A stretch of DNA of 64,000 nucleotides from Bacteroidota bacterium (GTDB taxonomy: Bacteria; Bacteroidota; Bacteroidia; Chitinophagales; Chitinophagaceae), in the NCBI GenBank assembly GCA_026391125.1, contig JAPLEO010000100.1, positions 1 through 64,000 of the forward strand. Reading direction: 5' to 3'. The position numbers were made by a program, and so were the translations under genes. Shown in pieces: positions 19,634 through 28,174 of this stretch (its first letter is position 1; each line of letters opens with the position of its first letter). The notes under the pieces are model-generated. The model saw nothing but the letters and a program-made list of their open reading frames with translations. It was not told the DNA's origin and searched no databases.

Positions 19634-22048
19634 TTATTTCCTGAGAGATATGAAAAGGGTAACCAGTGTTGCCAATCCAGTTGTGATAGCAATTATTTCA
19701 CCTGTGCTCATTCCTTTGCTTTCTTTTTTTACAGGTACATATACTTCAGAACCTGGTTTTACAGTAGGATAAGAAGTGAAAAAGAGGAAGTGCTTAGTTG
19801 TTCTTACTTCTCCATTTGGATAAACGATATAGGCTTTCTTTTTCTGCCCTCCAGATAATACGCCACCGGATTCACGAATTACTTCTTGAATGCTTAACCC
19901 ATTTCGATAAACAATTTTTTTAGGGAAATAAACACCACTAAATGTTTGAACCGTTTCTACTTTTTTTGGAATTTTTATAATATCACCTTCTTGTAAAATC
20001 ACATCGTAAAGTGAGCCAGGGCTTTTGATCACTTCTTCTAATCGGATGCCTACCACTTTCATCTCGCCTTTAAAAGTGCTATCCGCTGCATTGGCTTTAG
20101 TGGTATCAGTATATGTATTTTTTAAAGTAGCCAGTTTGTTTTTTAATATTACCGTATCTGTTTTAGACAGGTTTTCAAAAGTTTTGCGCAGTAAAAAAGC
20201 GCCTTCTGAATAACCACCCTGTTTTAATCCTCCAGCCCTATTAACTAGATCAGATAAACGTTCTTGGTTGCTGATAATCGTATAGCTGCCGGGATAGATT
20301 ACTTCTCCTTCTATTGATACACTTACCTGTTCTTTATACCCTGGCGATTTTCTCACAGTTACAATATCAAATGGTTCTAATGCAATATTTAATGAATTAC
20401 TTGTTGTTTTGCTCGAAACATCTACACTTAGAATAGTGGAATAGAGTGGCGATTCTTTCGAAGAAAGTGTGTCCCGAATTCTTCTAGATATTTCAATTAT
20501 TTTTTTATTAGCCCCATCAGTATAACCTCCAGCCATTAGAATTGCATCTTGCACCATCATTCCTTTTGCAAAATAAAAGCTGTCTGGTTTATTTACCTCA
20601 CCCCTTACTTGAATTTTAAAGACCTCTTTGATTTCACTATAGGGATATATATGAATGCTATCTTCTCTTTTTAAATCGACATTGAAATTGCCATTCAATA
20701 CTTCATCTACATTAAAACCTATTAGTTCAGGAGTAAAATCAGCTTGCATGCGTCTTAGTACTGCACGTTCTTTGAAAGCATTTTCTTTTGGTTTTGCAAT
20801 CAATAACAAATCTTTCAGAGTTTGAATCTTGTCGATCGAATAAGTGCCTTGTAGATTTACAGCTCCACTAATAACAACTCTATTTTTATATGAGCTGGAA
20901 ATACTGTCAACATATATTTTATCTCCAGATTGAAGTACAAAACCAGCAGCTTCATTATTGTACACCGTAAAAACTTCTTTATTTTGTTTCCCATATCGGA
21001 AAATGCTGATAAAATCTTTATTTGCATTATCACCCAGTCCGCCTGCATAGTTGATAACATTATCTAATCGATCTGTGCTTGAAATTTCATAGATCGCATT
21101 TCGCTTTACCGCTCCTTTTAATTCAATCCTAGTATGATAGGTAGATACTTTAATAACGTCTTCGTCTTGTAATACTTTATTTTGATTCAAGTCACCTTTA
21201 ATGAGATAATCGTATAAGTCAAAATGAGCCACAGATTTACCATTCCTGATCAGTTCAATATTTCTGTACGAGCCAATCTTTGTTGGTCCACCAGCTGCGT
21301 ATAGCACATTCGCGATCGTGCTTAAGGATGAAACAGAATAAGAACCTGGTCTGGTAATTTCTCCAATGAGGTTAACTTTAATGGACCTGATTTGTGCTAG
21401 TGTTAATTGTAGATTGGTTGTATTTGTTTTTAACCCGGGATAATATTTACTGAGTGTTGTAGTTAAGATCTTTTCTGCCTCATCTATAGTATTACCCGCT
21501 AATTTAATTGGTCCTATTCGAGGGAACCTGATAGATCCATCAGGACTAACTTTCAGCGTTTGACTTTTATCAGAATATCCATAGATATCAATTTTTAATT
21601 CATCCCCACTTCCAATAATATAGTTATGTGGGGTAGGCATATTTATGTTTGGCTCAAAAGTGAGGTTCTCTTTTGTAAAGATCTCTGAACCGAAAATTAC
21701 AAGTCCGTTGATAGAATCTGGAGCAGGTTTTGGGAGTAGGTAGGAAACAGTTTTTCTTTTGGAATCATTCAATTGCTTGCCATCCAGATTTTGAGGATTG
21801 TTGGAAACATTTAAAGACTGAATCCTGTATTTAAGCTTTTGGATCTGATCATACGACAAGCCTCTTTCTCTAGCTTTGGTTTCCATTTCTGATTCTGAAA
21901 GACCAGATAAATTATTAGCTTGAATAAATTGTTGTAGTTGCTGGTCTGTAAGTTGATCAATATTGATACCTGCAGGCATTTGTGCAGCTGTCATTAGAAC
22001 CAGACCAGATAAAAAAATAAGGAGGAATAAGTGCTTGATGCAATTCAT
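19634..22048 (-). CDS. Wza-like polysaccharide export protein with multiple SLBB domains
   Basis: 804 aa. The signal peptide (MNCIKHLFLLIFLSGLVLMTAAQ) is followed by a helical segment, a Poly_export domain (YIIGSGDELKIDIYG, ~145-160) and at least five SLBB repeats recognisable by G(E/A)V..PG.Y-type turns (GEITRPGSYSV, GAVNLQGTYSI, GEVNKPDSFYF, GEVIYPGSYTI). A C-terminal membrane helix (IIAITTGLATLVTLFISL) ends the protein. Larger than E. coli Wza (~380 aa), as is common in Bacteroidota. First gene of the exopolysaccharide operon; predicted outer-membrane secretion channel. Confidence 0.9.
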   Translation of the reverse strand: MNCIKHLFLLIFLSGLVLMTAAQMPAGINIDQLTDQQLQQFIQANNLSGLSESEMETKARERGLSYDQIQKLKYRIQSLNVSNNPQNLDGKQLNDSKRKTVSYLLPKPAPDSINGLVIFGSEIFTKENLTFEPNINMPTPHNYIIGSGDELKIDIYGYSDKSQTLKVSPDGSIRFPRIGPIKLAGNTIDEAEKILTTTLSKYYPGLKTNTTNLQLTLAQIRSIKVNLIGEITRPGSYSVSSLSTIANVLYAAGGPTKIGSYRNIELIRNGKSVAHFDLYDYLIKGDLNQNKVLQDEDVIKVSTYHTRIELKGAVKRNAIYEISSTDRLDNVINYAGGLGDNANKDFISIFRYGKQNKEVFTVYNNEAAGFVLQSGDKIYVDSISSSYKNRVVISGAVNLQGTYSIDKIQTLKDLLLIAKPKENAFKERAVLRRMQADFTPELIGFNVDEVLNGNFNVDLKREDSIHIYPYSEIKEVFKIQVRGEVNKPDSFYFAKGMMVQDAILMAGGYTDGANKKIIEISRRIRDTLSSKESPLYSTILSVDVSSKTTSNSLNIALEPFDIVTVRKSPGYKEQVSVSIEGEVIYPGSYTIISNQERLSDLVNRAGGLKQGGYSEGAFLLRKTFENLSKTDTVILKNKLATLKNTYTDTTKANAADSTFKGEMKVVGIRLEEVIKSPGSLYDVILQEGDIIKIPKKVETVQTFSGVYFPKKIVYRNGLSIQEVIRESGGVLSGGQKKKAYIVYPNGEVRTTKHFLFFTSYPTVKPGSEVYVPVKKESKGMSTGEIIAITTGLATLVTLFISLRK

Positions 22049-22151
22049 TTGAAAAAATTTGGGGCAATTAATTAGAACTTTTTAAAACATAGCTTCGCTA
22101 ATCTCAGTTACACTAGAGTTAGGTTCAAAACTTTAAATTAGCTATCACGAC

Positions 22152-22168
22152 AGGTAATCAGATTACCT
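22152..22168. promoter_or_regulatory. Near-perfect palindrome AGGTAATC-A-GATTACCT
   Basis: 17 nt with 8-bp arms and a 1-nt centre, lying between the nucleotidyltransferase stop (22183) and the exporter start (22048). A 1-nt loop without a T-run argues against a classical terminator. A dimeric repressor site ahead of the exopolysaccharide operon is possible. Function is inference. Confidence 0.4.
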
Positions 22169-22182
22169 TAATTCATGCTTTA

Positions 22183-23157
22183 TTAATCTATTTTTCTCAA
22201 TGCTCCTCGGCTAAACTTTTCGTCAAGACAGGTATCATTGTTCTGACAGAAAAGATCAAGATCAATTTGCCACTGGCGATTGATCTTGTCAAAAAAACCT
22301 GTGCTATGTGCCTTCGCTACTTGTTTGCTGATGAATACATTTTTGTGACCTTGTTCAAATAGTCTTTTGGGAAATCTTATTTCCCAACGTTTTTTTGTTT
22401 GTGCGAGCAGCTTATTGTCGATCCATTGTGCAAACCAATTTGGGAAAAACAATTCCGCTATTTTTTGAATCATCAGTTGCTTAGAAGGAATCGTGTTTAA
22501 ATTAGGCTCTGGATAATTAGGAAACATCCTAGATGCCCAAGGGTTTTCTTTCAAGAGTTGCAAGAAAGTTTGCCCGTGAAACATAGGCTTCAGCGTCATT
22601 AGTTCAATAGCTGGATAGAAGGATTGATCCTTAAAAACCAGGTTATTGGTAGTCACCATATAATTGAAGCAAAAATGTTTTGCGCTATTCTTCAATATGA
22701 TCCTTTGTATGAAAACAAAAAACAAACGCGCAATGAAGAGTCGATCTTGTTGAATTACCACGAAATAATCTATATCACTATTTTCATCCATATAATCTTT
22801 GGAAATTGAACCAGATAAAAAGACGGAACGAACAAATGGGATCATTTGCATCCAGCGAGTATATTTTTTTGCAAAGCCCATCGCTGCTCCAGCTGCTCGA
22901 TTCCCAGCTTGTCTGCTAGCTATCCAATCTAAATTGCCTTTGATCGTATAGTAAATGCCATATTGAATAACATAGCCATTTGAGCAAAGAAATTCAAGGT
23001 CTGATTTTACAGCTAGTAAACTGGAGGCTTTTGATCTTTCAAAAATTTCTGTAGCGGTCAATGGATATTTGAAACCATCAAAATATAATAGGGTACGAAT
23101 TACTTGAATTGCATTATCATTTAATACCAAACGTTGTAAATGTATTTTTTCTATCAT
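22183..23157 (-). CDS. Nucleotidyltransferase-fold protein of unknown substrate
   Basis: 324 aa from the ATG at 23157. The open frame reaches a TTG at 23262, but the extra 35 residues look untemplated and would leave only 31 nt to the divergent sulfotransferase gene. The Pol-beta/MNT signature is clear: SVFLSGSISKDYMDENSDID, with Gly116-Ser117 and the metal aspartates Asp128 and Asp130. A winged-helix-like region precedes it. Such proteins transfer NMP to small molecules or proteins. Same strand as the exopolysaccharide operon and 134 nt upstream of it; a glycan-related role is only suggested by position. Confidence 0.75.
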   Translation of the reverse strand: MIEKIHLQRLVLNDNAIQVIRTLLYFDGFKYPLTATEIFERSKASSLLAVKSDLEFLCSNGYVIQYGIYYTIKGNLDWIASRQAGNRAAGAAMGFAKKYTRWMQMIPFVRSVFLSGSISKDYMDENSDIDYFVVIQQDRLFIARLFFVFIQRIILKNSAKHFCFNYMVTTNNLVFKDQSFYPAIELMTLKPMFHGQTFLQLLKENPWASRMFPNYPEPNLNTIPSKQLMIQKIAELFFPNWFAQWIDNKLLAQTKKRWEIRFPKRLFEQGHKNVFISKQVAKAHSTGFFDKINRQWQIDLDLFCQNNDTCLDEKFSRGALRKID

Positions 23158-23293
23158 TTCTCTAAGCGTAGTATTTTGATGATTCAAATTGACCTGCAAT
23201 TGACTCAGTACGAGAAAAACATAGAAAAGGTTAATTGACCTTGAAAATTTTTTTCTAGGCAACTATTTTGTGGGTCTTTACGTATGCTAGAAC

Positions 23294-24445
23294 ATGGGTT
23301 ATACTCAGATATGTAAACTCGAAGAAGCATTTGATGCCCTTATTTTTAAAGGTAAACAGGTCGGAAAAACGCCTGAAGATTTGAAGCAAGCTGGTTCTAA
23401 ATGGACGGAAGCTGTTTGGCTAGAAGCTAGCAGGATGGGGGCGAAACATTATAACGATGCCCATATTGCTGATGGGATTGCTTTTGGTAAAAGAGCCGTT
23501 TTTTTATGTGGGGTAGAGAGAAGCGGAACAACTTTGCTCAGGAACTTGCTTGATGATCATGAAGCCTTATCTGTTTTGCCATCAGAAGGCACTTTTATTT
23601 CGCAATTAGAACCTAAAATGAGGCTTCTGCATCCATCAAAATGGATGGAGTTTCTATGTAGAGAATGGTTATGGCGCTTGGCTATCTCTGATCATCAACC
23701 CCCATTTTGGTTATTGGGTAGATCAACCGAAGACTTTTCGTCTTATGTGGATTTTGCAAGGATATTTTTGAGTTGGTGGCCCATTGTTGAAAGAGAATTA
23801 TCTATCTCAATAACAATTTGGCCTCAGTTGGTATTGCAGATCGCTTTTGAGGATGTTCAGCAAAAATTAATTCCCGGAAAATTCAAGAAATATTGGGTTG
23901 ATAAAACTCCCAGAAACGAACTCTACTTAAATCGTTTGTGGAAAGATCTTCCCGAAGCTAAAGTAGTTTATATCACTAGAGATCCTGAAGCGGTCATCAA
24001 TTCAAGGAAAAGAATGGAGTGGTTTACAGGAACACCAGTCAAATATTTTATCCGGGACCTTCAAAAATCTATGAAAATTGCAATCAGCGAAAGGCAGAAA
24101 AAAAGACCTCATTTTTTGTTGATCAAATATGAATCATTGGTTTCTGAGCCAGTTGCAACAATGGGCAAACTTGCAGCTTTTTTAGAGATTGATTATTATC
24201 AAAAATTATTGGTTCCAACGGTGGTTGGAAATTTAACCAATTCCAATAGTTCATTTGAAGGGAATGATTCAAAAGGGGAGATACTAACCAATACATTGAA
24301 ACCCCCCAAAATTATTCTGACTAATAAAGAAATGAAGTTGTTGCAAGCTTCGGTTGGAAGTTATTCGAATCTACTGGGTTATAAAATGAAGCAACAAGGA
24401 AAAACAGAAAGTTTTTTTATAAGAATTTGGAATAGAATAATATGA
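23294..24445 (+). CDS. PAPS-dependent sulfotransferase
   Basis: 383 aa. The 5'-phosphosulfate-binding loop is FLCGVERSGTTLLRNLL (70-86). The 3'-phosphate-binding motif is ITRDPEAVINSR with Arg229 and Ser237. This is the layout of the Sulfotransfer_3 family acting on carbohydrates or lipids. Predicted to sulfate a glycan or lipid made by the neighbouring cluster. First of four same-strand genes: it overlaps the following methyltransferase by 4 nt (ATGA). Divergent from the nucleotidyltransferase gene. Confidence 0.87.
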   Translation: MGYTQICKLEEAFDALIFKGKQVGKTPEDLKQAGSKWTEAVWLEASRMGAKHYNDAHIADGIAFGKRAVFLCGVERSGTTLLRNLLDDHEALSVLPSEGTFISQLEPKMRLLHPSKWMEFLCREWLWRLAISDHQPPFWLLGRSTEDFSSYVDFARIFLSWWPIVERELSISITIWPQLVLQIAFEDVQQKLIPGKFKKYWVDKTPRNELYLNRLWKDLPEAKVVYITRDPEAVINSRKRMEWFTGTPVKYFIRDLQKSMKIAISERQKKRPHFLLIKYESLVSEPVATMGKLAAFLEIDYYQKLLVPTVVGNLTNSNSSFEGNDSKGEILTNTLKPPKIILTNKEMKLLQASVGSYSNLLGYKMKQQGKTESFFIRIWNRII

Positions 24446-25314
24446 TAGCAAGTATTGACAACCAACCTCTAGCAAAAGAAGCATTCAATAGGCAATCCTT
24501 TGTATTCGATGAACTATATGTTAAAAATAAGATCGTGGCATATAAAAGGGAAAGGACGAGAAATGCTTTCGAATCGCAATTAAAGAAAGGTGCGAAGATT
24601 CTAGAACTGAATGCAGGTACTGGTCAGGATGCACTTTATTTTGCTAGTAAAGGATATGCTGTGCACGCCACTGATATTTCAAATAATATGTTAGATGAAC
24701 TAAAGAAAAAGTTGGACATATTATTTCAAGAACAGGAGACAATGCATAAATCGTCAAATCATGAAACATTTACTATGCCTACTATTAGCGTAGAGAATAT
24801 TTCTTTTGAAGACCTTGACAAGCTGGCTGATAAAGGGCCATATGATGGGATCTTTTCAAATTTCGGTGGACTGAATTGTACCAAAAATTTGAACAAGGTC
24901 TTAGATAGTTTTTCTGAACTGCTAAATCCCAATGCTGTTGTAACACTTGTAGTTATGCCCAGCTTTTGTTTGTGGGAATTTTTGTTGGTATTTAGGGGGG
25001 CATTCAAATTGGCCTTCCGTAGATTGTTTTCGAAGCAGGGTGCAAAAGCGCATATTGAAGGGGTACACTTTCTTTGTTATTATTATTCACCCCAATATAT
25101 TATCAAACATTTAAAAGAAGATTTTGAGCTAGTGCATGTAGAAGGACTTTGTACGATCGTACCACCTTCATACATTGAGAATTTCCCCAATAAGTTTCCC
25201 AAAATATTTCAGGGTTTAAAAAACTTGGAAAACAAATGGAAGCAATACTATCCCTTCAATACCATTGGTGATTATTATATCATCAGTTTGAAAAAAATAA
25301 AACGAGAGGGATAG
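24442..25314 (+). CDS. Class I SAM-dependent methyltransferase
   Basis: 290 aa. Motif I is ILELNAGTGQDALYFASKG (~53-71), followed by the acidic motif II (HATDIS). GPYDGIFSNFGGLNC fills the motif IV position. The C-terminal half is hydrophobic and basic (FRGAFKLAFRRLFSKQGA), suggesting a membrane-near substrate. Coupled to the sulfotransferase by a 4-nt overlap. Likely methylates the same glycan or lipid product (inference). Confidence 0.85.
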   Translation: MIASIDNQPLAKEAFNRQSFVFDELYVKNKIVAYKRERTRNAFESQLKKGAKILELNAGTGQDALYFASKGYAVHATDISNNMLDELKKKLDILFQEQETMHKSSNHETFTMPTISVENISFEDLDKLADKGPYDGIFSNFGGLNCTKNLNKVLDSFSELLNPNAVVTLVVMPSFCLWEFLLVFRGAFKLAFRRLFSKQGAKAHIEGVHFLCYYYSPQYIIKHLKEDFELVHVEGLCTIVPPSYIENFPNKFPKIFQGLKNLENKWKQYYPFNTIGDYYIISLKKIKREG

Positions 25315-25319
25315 TAAAC

Positions 25320-25994
25320 ATGTTTAAAAAGCTAAAACAATTATCTAGTTATTATTTTTTAATACCATTGACCAAATGGTATTTATCCAAACCTAGAAAA
25401 TGGAATAAGAATGGTATTCTATTAGAAATTCCAGTAGGCGTTTTTCATCCAGGTTTATTTTTCAGCACCAATTATCTCTTGCAATATTTGCTTTCATTTG
25501 AGCTGAAGAATCAGAGCGTATTAGAGTTAGGCGCAGGGTCAGGTTTGATTTCGATCGCACTCGCAAAAAAAGGAGCAAATCTGATGTCTACGGATATCAG
25601 TATGGTAGCTTGTAAAGCCATACAACGAAATGGAGAAATTAATAAAGTGAAGCTTAGCGTTTATCAGAGTGATTTATTTGACAAATTACCGAATGAGGCC
25701 AGGTTTGATTTGATTGTGATAAACCCACCTTATTATCCCTCTGACCCAGTAACGGAAGCTGATCATGCCTGGTTTTGCGGTAATGATTTTAACTATTTCA
25801 AAAAATTGTTCATGAATTTGCAACCTCGATTGTTGCAAAATGGTAAATGCATCATGGTACTTTCTGAAGACTGTGTAATTGATCTGATCGCATCAATCGC
25901 AATGGAACATAACTTGGTTTGGAAACAGATCAACAAAAAGAAGATATTTTGGGAATGGAATTATTTATTTGAAATCACAGCTAAAGAAATATAA
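25320..25994 (+). CDS. Class I methyltransferase with NPPY motif (HemK/MTS-like)
   Basis: 224 aa. VLELGAGSGLISIALAKKG is motif I. VINPPYYP is the NPPY-type motif IV typical of methyltransferases acting on planar amides or amines (HemK/PrmC, RsmC). The family also includes small-molecule and sugar N-methyltransferases, so the substrate is open. Five nt after the previous gene and followed by a glycosyltransferase gene. Confidence 0.8.
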   Translation: MFKKLKQLSSYYFLIPLTKWYLSKPRKWNKNGILLEIPVGVFHPGLFFSTNYLLQYLLSFELKNQSVLELGAGSGLISIALAKKGANLMSTDISMVACKAIQRNGEINKVKLSVYQSDLFDKLPNEARFDLIVINPPYYPSDPVTEADHAWFCGNDFNYFKKLFMNLQPRLLQNGKCIMVLSEDCVIDLIASIAMEHNLVWKQINKKKIFWEWNYLFEITAKEI

Positions 25995-25998
25995 GCCA

Positions 25999-27132
25999 TT
26001 GAAACTGCTGATAGTATCATTTTCATTTGATGATCATGTTGCTTCTGCTACTGAGCAGTTAGCAATACACGATTCTACAGACGAGTTGTTATGTGCCATG
26101 CAAGAAAATGGTCTTGTAATTGAATGCTATAAAAGGTTTCACACGAATGAGTTAATTGAAAAAAAAGGTATATGTTATTATTTTTGTGCTGATGGATTTA
26201 AAGGGCAGATCCCTTTTTGGTATCCCGCTTTAAATTTTATTCGAATCATCCTTTCTCGAAATGCGAATGTCATTCATATTCATGGTATCCATTTTCCGTT
26301 TCAAACATTCCTTTTGAAACTGTTGTCAAATAAAAATACAAAAGTCATTGTTCAGCATCATGGAGGGAATCCCGAATTTGGAATAAAGGGATGGTTGAAA
26401 AGAAAATTATTATCCATTGCAGATGCTTTCTTCTTCACAACTAGTGAACAGGGGATGTCTTGGTTTTTTCAAAAAATAAGTTCGCAAAAAATATTCCCTG
26501 TTATGGAAGGGGCTTCTAATATGAAGCGGGGAGACAAACAGCATGCTAATGATGTTTTAGGCCTACAGGGCGATCATCGATTTGTGTGGATAGGAAGACT
26601 TTATCAAAACAAAGATCCCCTTACAGTACTTGCAGGATTTGAAATGTTTTGCAAAGAGCACCCCTCGTCAAAACTTTATATGATTTATCAAACAACAGAT
26701 TTATTAAATGAAGTAAAAGATGCTATAAATAAATCTACTCTTTTACAGCAATCTTTGGAGTTGGTGGGAAGGTGTACAAGCACCCAGATTGAACAGTATT
26801 TGAATGCTGCTGATTATTTTGTTTTGGGTAGTCATTATGAGGGCAGCGGATATGCTTTAAGTGAAGCTATTGCTTGTGGCTGTATTCCAATAGTAACAGA
26901 TATTCCAAGCTTTAGAATGATGACGAACCAGGGTAAAATGGGAGGGCTATGGGAAAAGGGTAACCCAAGATCTTTTTATGAGGCTTTGATGAATGTGATT
27001 CAAAAAGACAAATTGGAATTGTCTGACCAATGTGTTGCATTTTATCAATCCACTCTTTCTGTGGAAGCAATTGCTAGAATTAGCACCGACTATTACAGGC
27101 AGCTTAGTTCTATCACAGATGAAGCGGTTTGA
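25999..27132 (+). CDS. Glycosyltransferase family 4
   Basis: 377 aa when started at the TTG at 25999, which gives the normal GT4 N-terminus (MKLLIVSFSFDD) four nt after the preceding stop. The open frame extends to another TTG at 25969, which would overlap the upstream gene by 26 nt. Donor-binding features: FVWIGRLYQNKDPLTVL, and EX7E in HYEGSGYALSEAIACG. IHIHGIHFPFQTF is an acceptor-domain loop. Its 3' end overlaps the convergent GT4 gene by 40 nt. Probable sugar addition in the sulfated/methylated product. Confidence 0.85.
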   Translation: MKLLIVSFSFDDHVASATEQLAIHDSTDELLCAMQENGLVIECYKRFHTNELIEKKGICYYFCADGFKGQIPFWYPALNFIRIILSRNANVIHIHGIHFPFQTFLLKLLSNKNTKVIVQHHGGNPEFGIKGWLKRKLLSIADAFFFTTSEQGMSWFFQKISSQKIFPVMEGASNMKRGDKQHANDVLGLQGDHRFVWIGRLYQNKDPLTVLAGFEMFCKEHPSSKLYMIYQTTDLLNEVKDAINKSTLLQQSLELVGRCTSTQIEQYLNAADYFVLGSHYEGSGYALSEAIACGCIPIVTDIPSFRMMTNQGKMGGLWEKGNPRSFYEALMNVIQKDKLELSDQCVAFYQSTLSVEAIARISTDYYRQLSSITDEAV

Positions 27133-28148
27133 TGAATAGGAAAGGGGATTACATGTTTTGAGTTGACAGGTGGATTGTTTAAAATTTCGATTGCCTTCTC
27201 TGCCATGTCTATTACCGTTTCTACAATCTGCCAATTTTCTACATCTGCATTCATTGATTTTACAAAACTAATCACATAACAACCCGCTCCTAATGCTTCT
27301 AAGCATGCAGCGCTCATTCCTTCATAATTGGAACTATGCAGGAGTATTTTACTTTCAGACATCAATTGCAAATTATCGGGGTGCATTACTTCGCCCAATA
27401 ATTGAATATTCTGAACTAAGCCCAATTCATTGATCTGTTTTAGTAAATCTAGCTTTGATTCACCACTTCCACAGATCCTGACTTGGATCTTCGGGAAAGA
27501 TTTTTTAATGATTGCAATAGCTTCAATGAAAAGATGAAACTGTTTCAATGGTTTCAACGAACCAACACCAATAATATCAATTGGCCTTTCATTAAATCTT
27601 GCTTGATCTGTAATATTTTCTACACCAAAGGGCATCGTCCTAAAGGATTGTATCTGATAATTTTTTAAAAATGTGGTTTGTATAAAATCAGAGATGGCAA
27701 TTGTATTTTGATTGGTAAGTTTAGAATAACGCACAAATTTATTGCCCGGTTTTGCATCCTGTCCGCATATCCAAGCAAAAAACCTGATTTTAAAAACCCA
27801 TGCAAACCAAGACCCAATAAAACTTGTTTCGGAGATCCAAAAACTAAATATGGAAACAATGTCATAATCTCTTCTTAACAGATAAAGTCGCCCCATGATT
27901 TTTAACCATGAAAAAATCCTGGTAATCCTTTTTTTATTCAGCAGATTGTAAGGAAAAACTTCAATTCCATTCCATTGATAAGCCTTTGTTTGTTGCGGAT
28001 ACGAAAAGCTAATGATCTTGAGCTCATAGCTTGGATTGGCTGCGTTTATTGACAAAGCCAATCTTTGCAACACGGGAAGCCAGTTCCAGTCTTGTTCATG
28101 CGAAGGGAAGGCTGGTGTTAAAAAAACAATGATTTTTTTTGATTCCAT
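27093..28148 (-). CDS. Glycosyltransferase family 4
   Basis: 351 aa GT-B enzyme. The donor domain shows IIGVGSLKPLKQFHLFIEAI, VRICGSGESKLDLL and EX7E in SNYEGMSAACLEALGAGCYV. The N-terminus begins KKIIVFLTPAFPSHEQDW. The last 14 codons lie antisense to the end of the convergent GT4 gene. Follows the radical-SAM gene on the same strand with a 26-nt gap, so these two may be co-transcribed. Confidence 0.88.
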   Translation of the reverse strand: MESKKIIVFLTPAFPSHEQDWNWLPVLQRLALSINAANPSYELKIISFSYPQQTKAYQWNGIEVFPYNLLNKKRITRIFSWLKIMGRLYLLRRDYDIVSIFSFWISETSFIGSWFAWVFKIRFFAWICGQDAKPGNKFVRYSKLTNQNTIAISDFIQTTFLKNYQIQSFRTMPFGVENITDQARFNERPIDIIGVGSLKPLKQFHLFIEAIAIIKKSFPKIQVRICGSGESKLDLLKQINELGLVQNIQLLGEVMHPDNLQLMSESKILLHSSNYEGMSAACLEALGAGCYVISFVKSMNADVENWQIVETVIDMAEKAIEILNNPPVNSKHVIPFPIHQTASSVIELSCL

Positions 28149-28174
28149 GTTCTAATTAGATCAAGGTATATTGG

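Noticed and set aside
23158-23262. Longer nucleotidyltransferase start at the TTG at 23262
   Set aside because: The extra 35 residues show no domain and would crowd the divergent promoter region. The ATG at 23157 is preferred.
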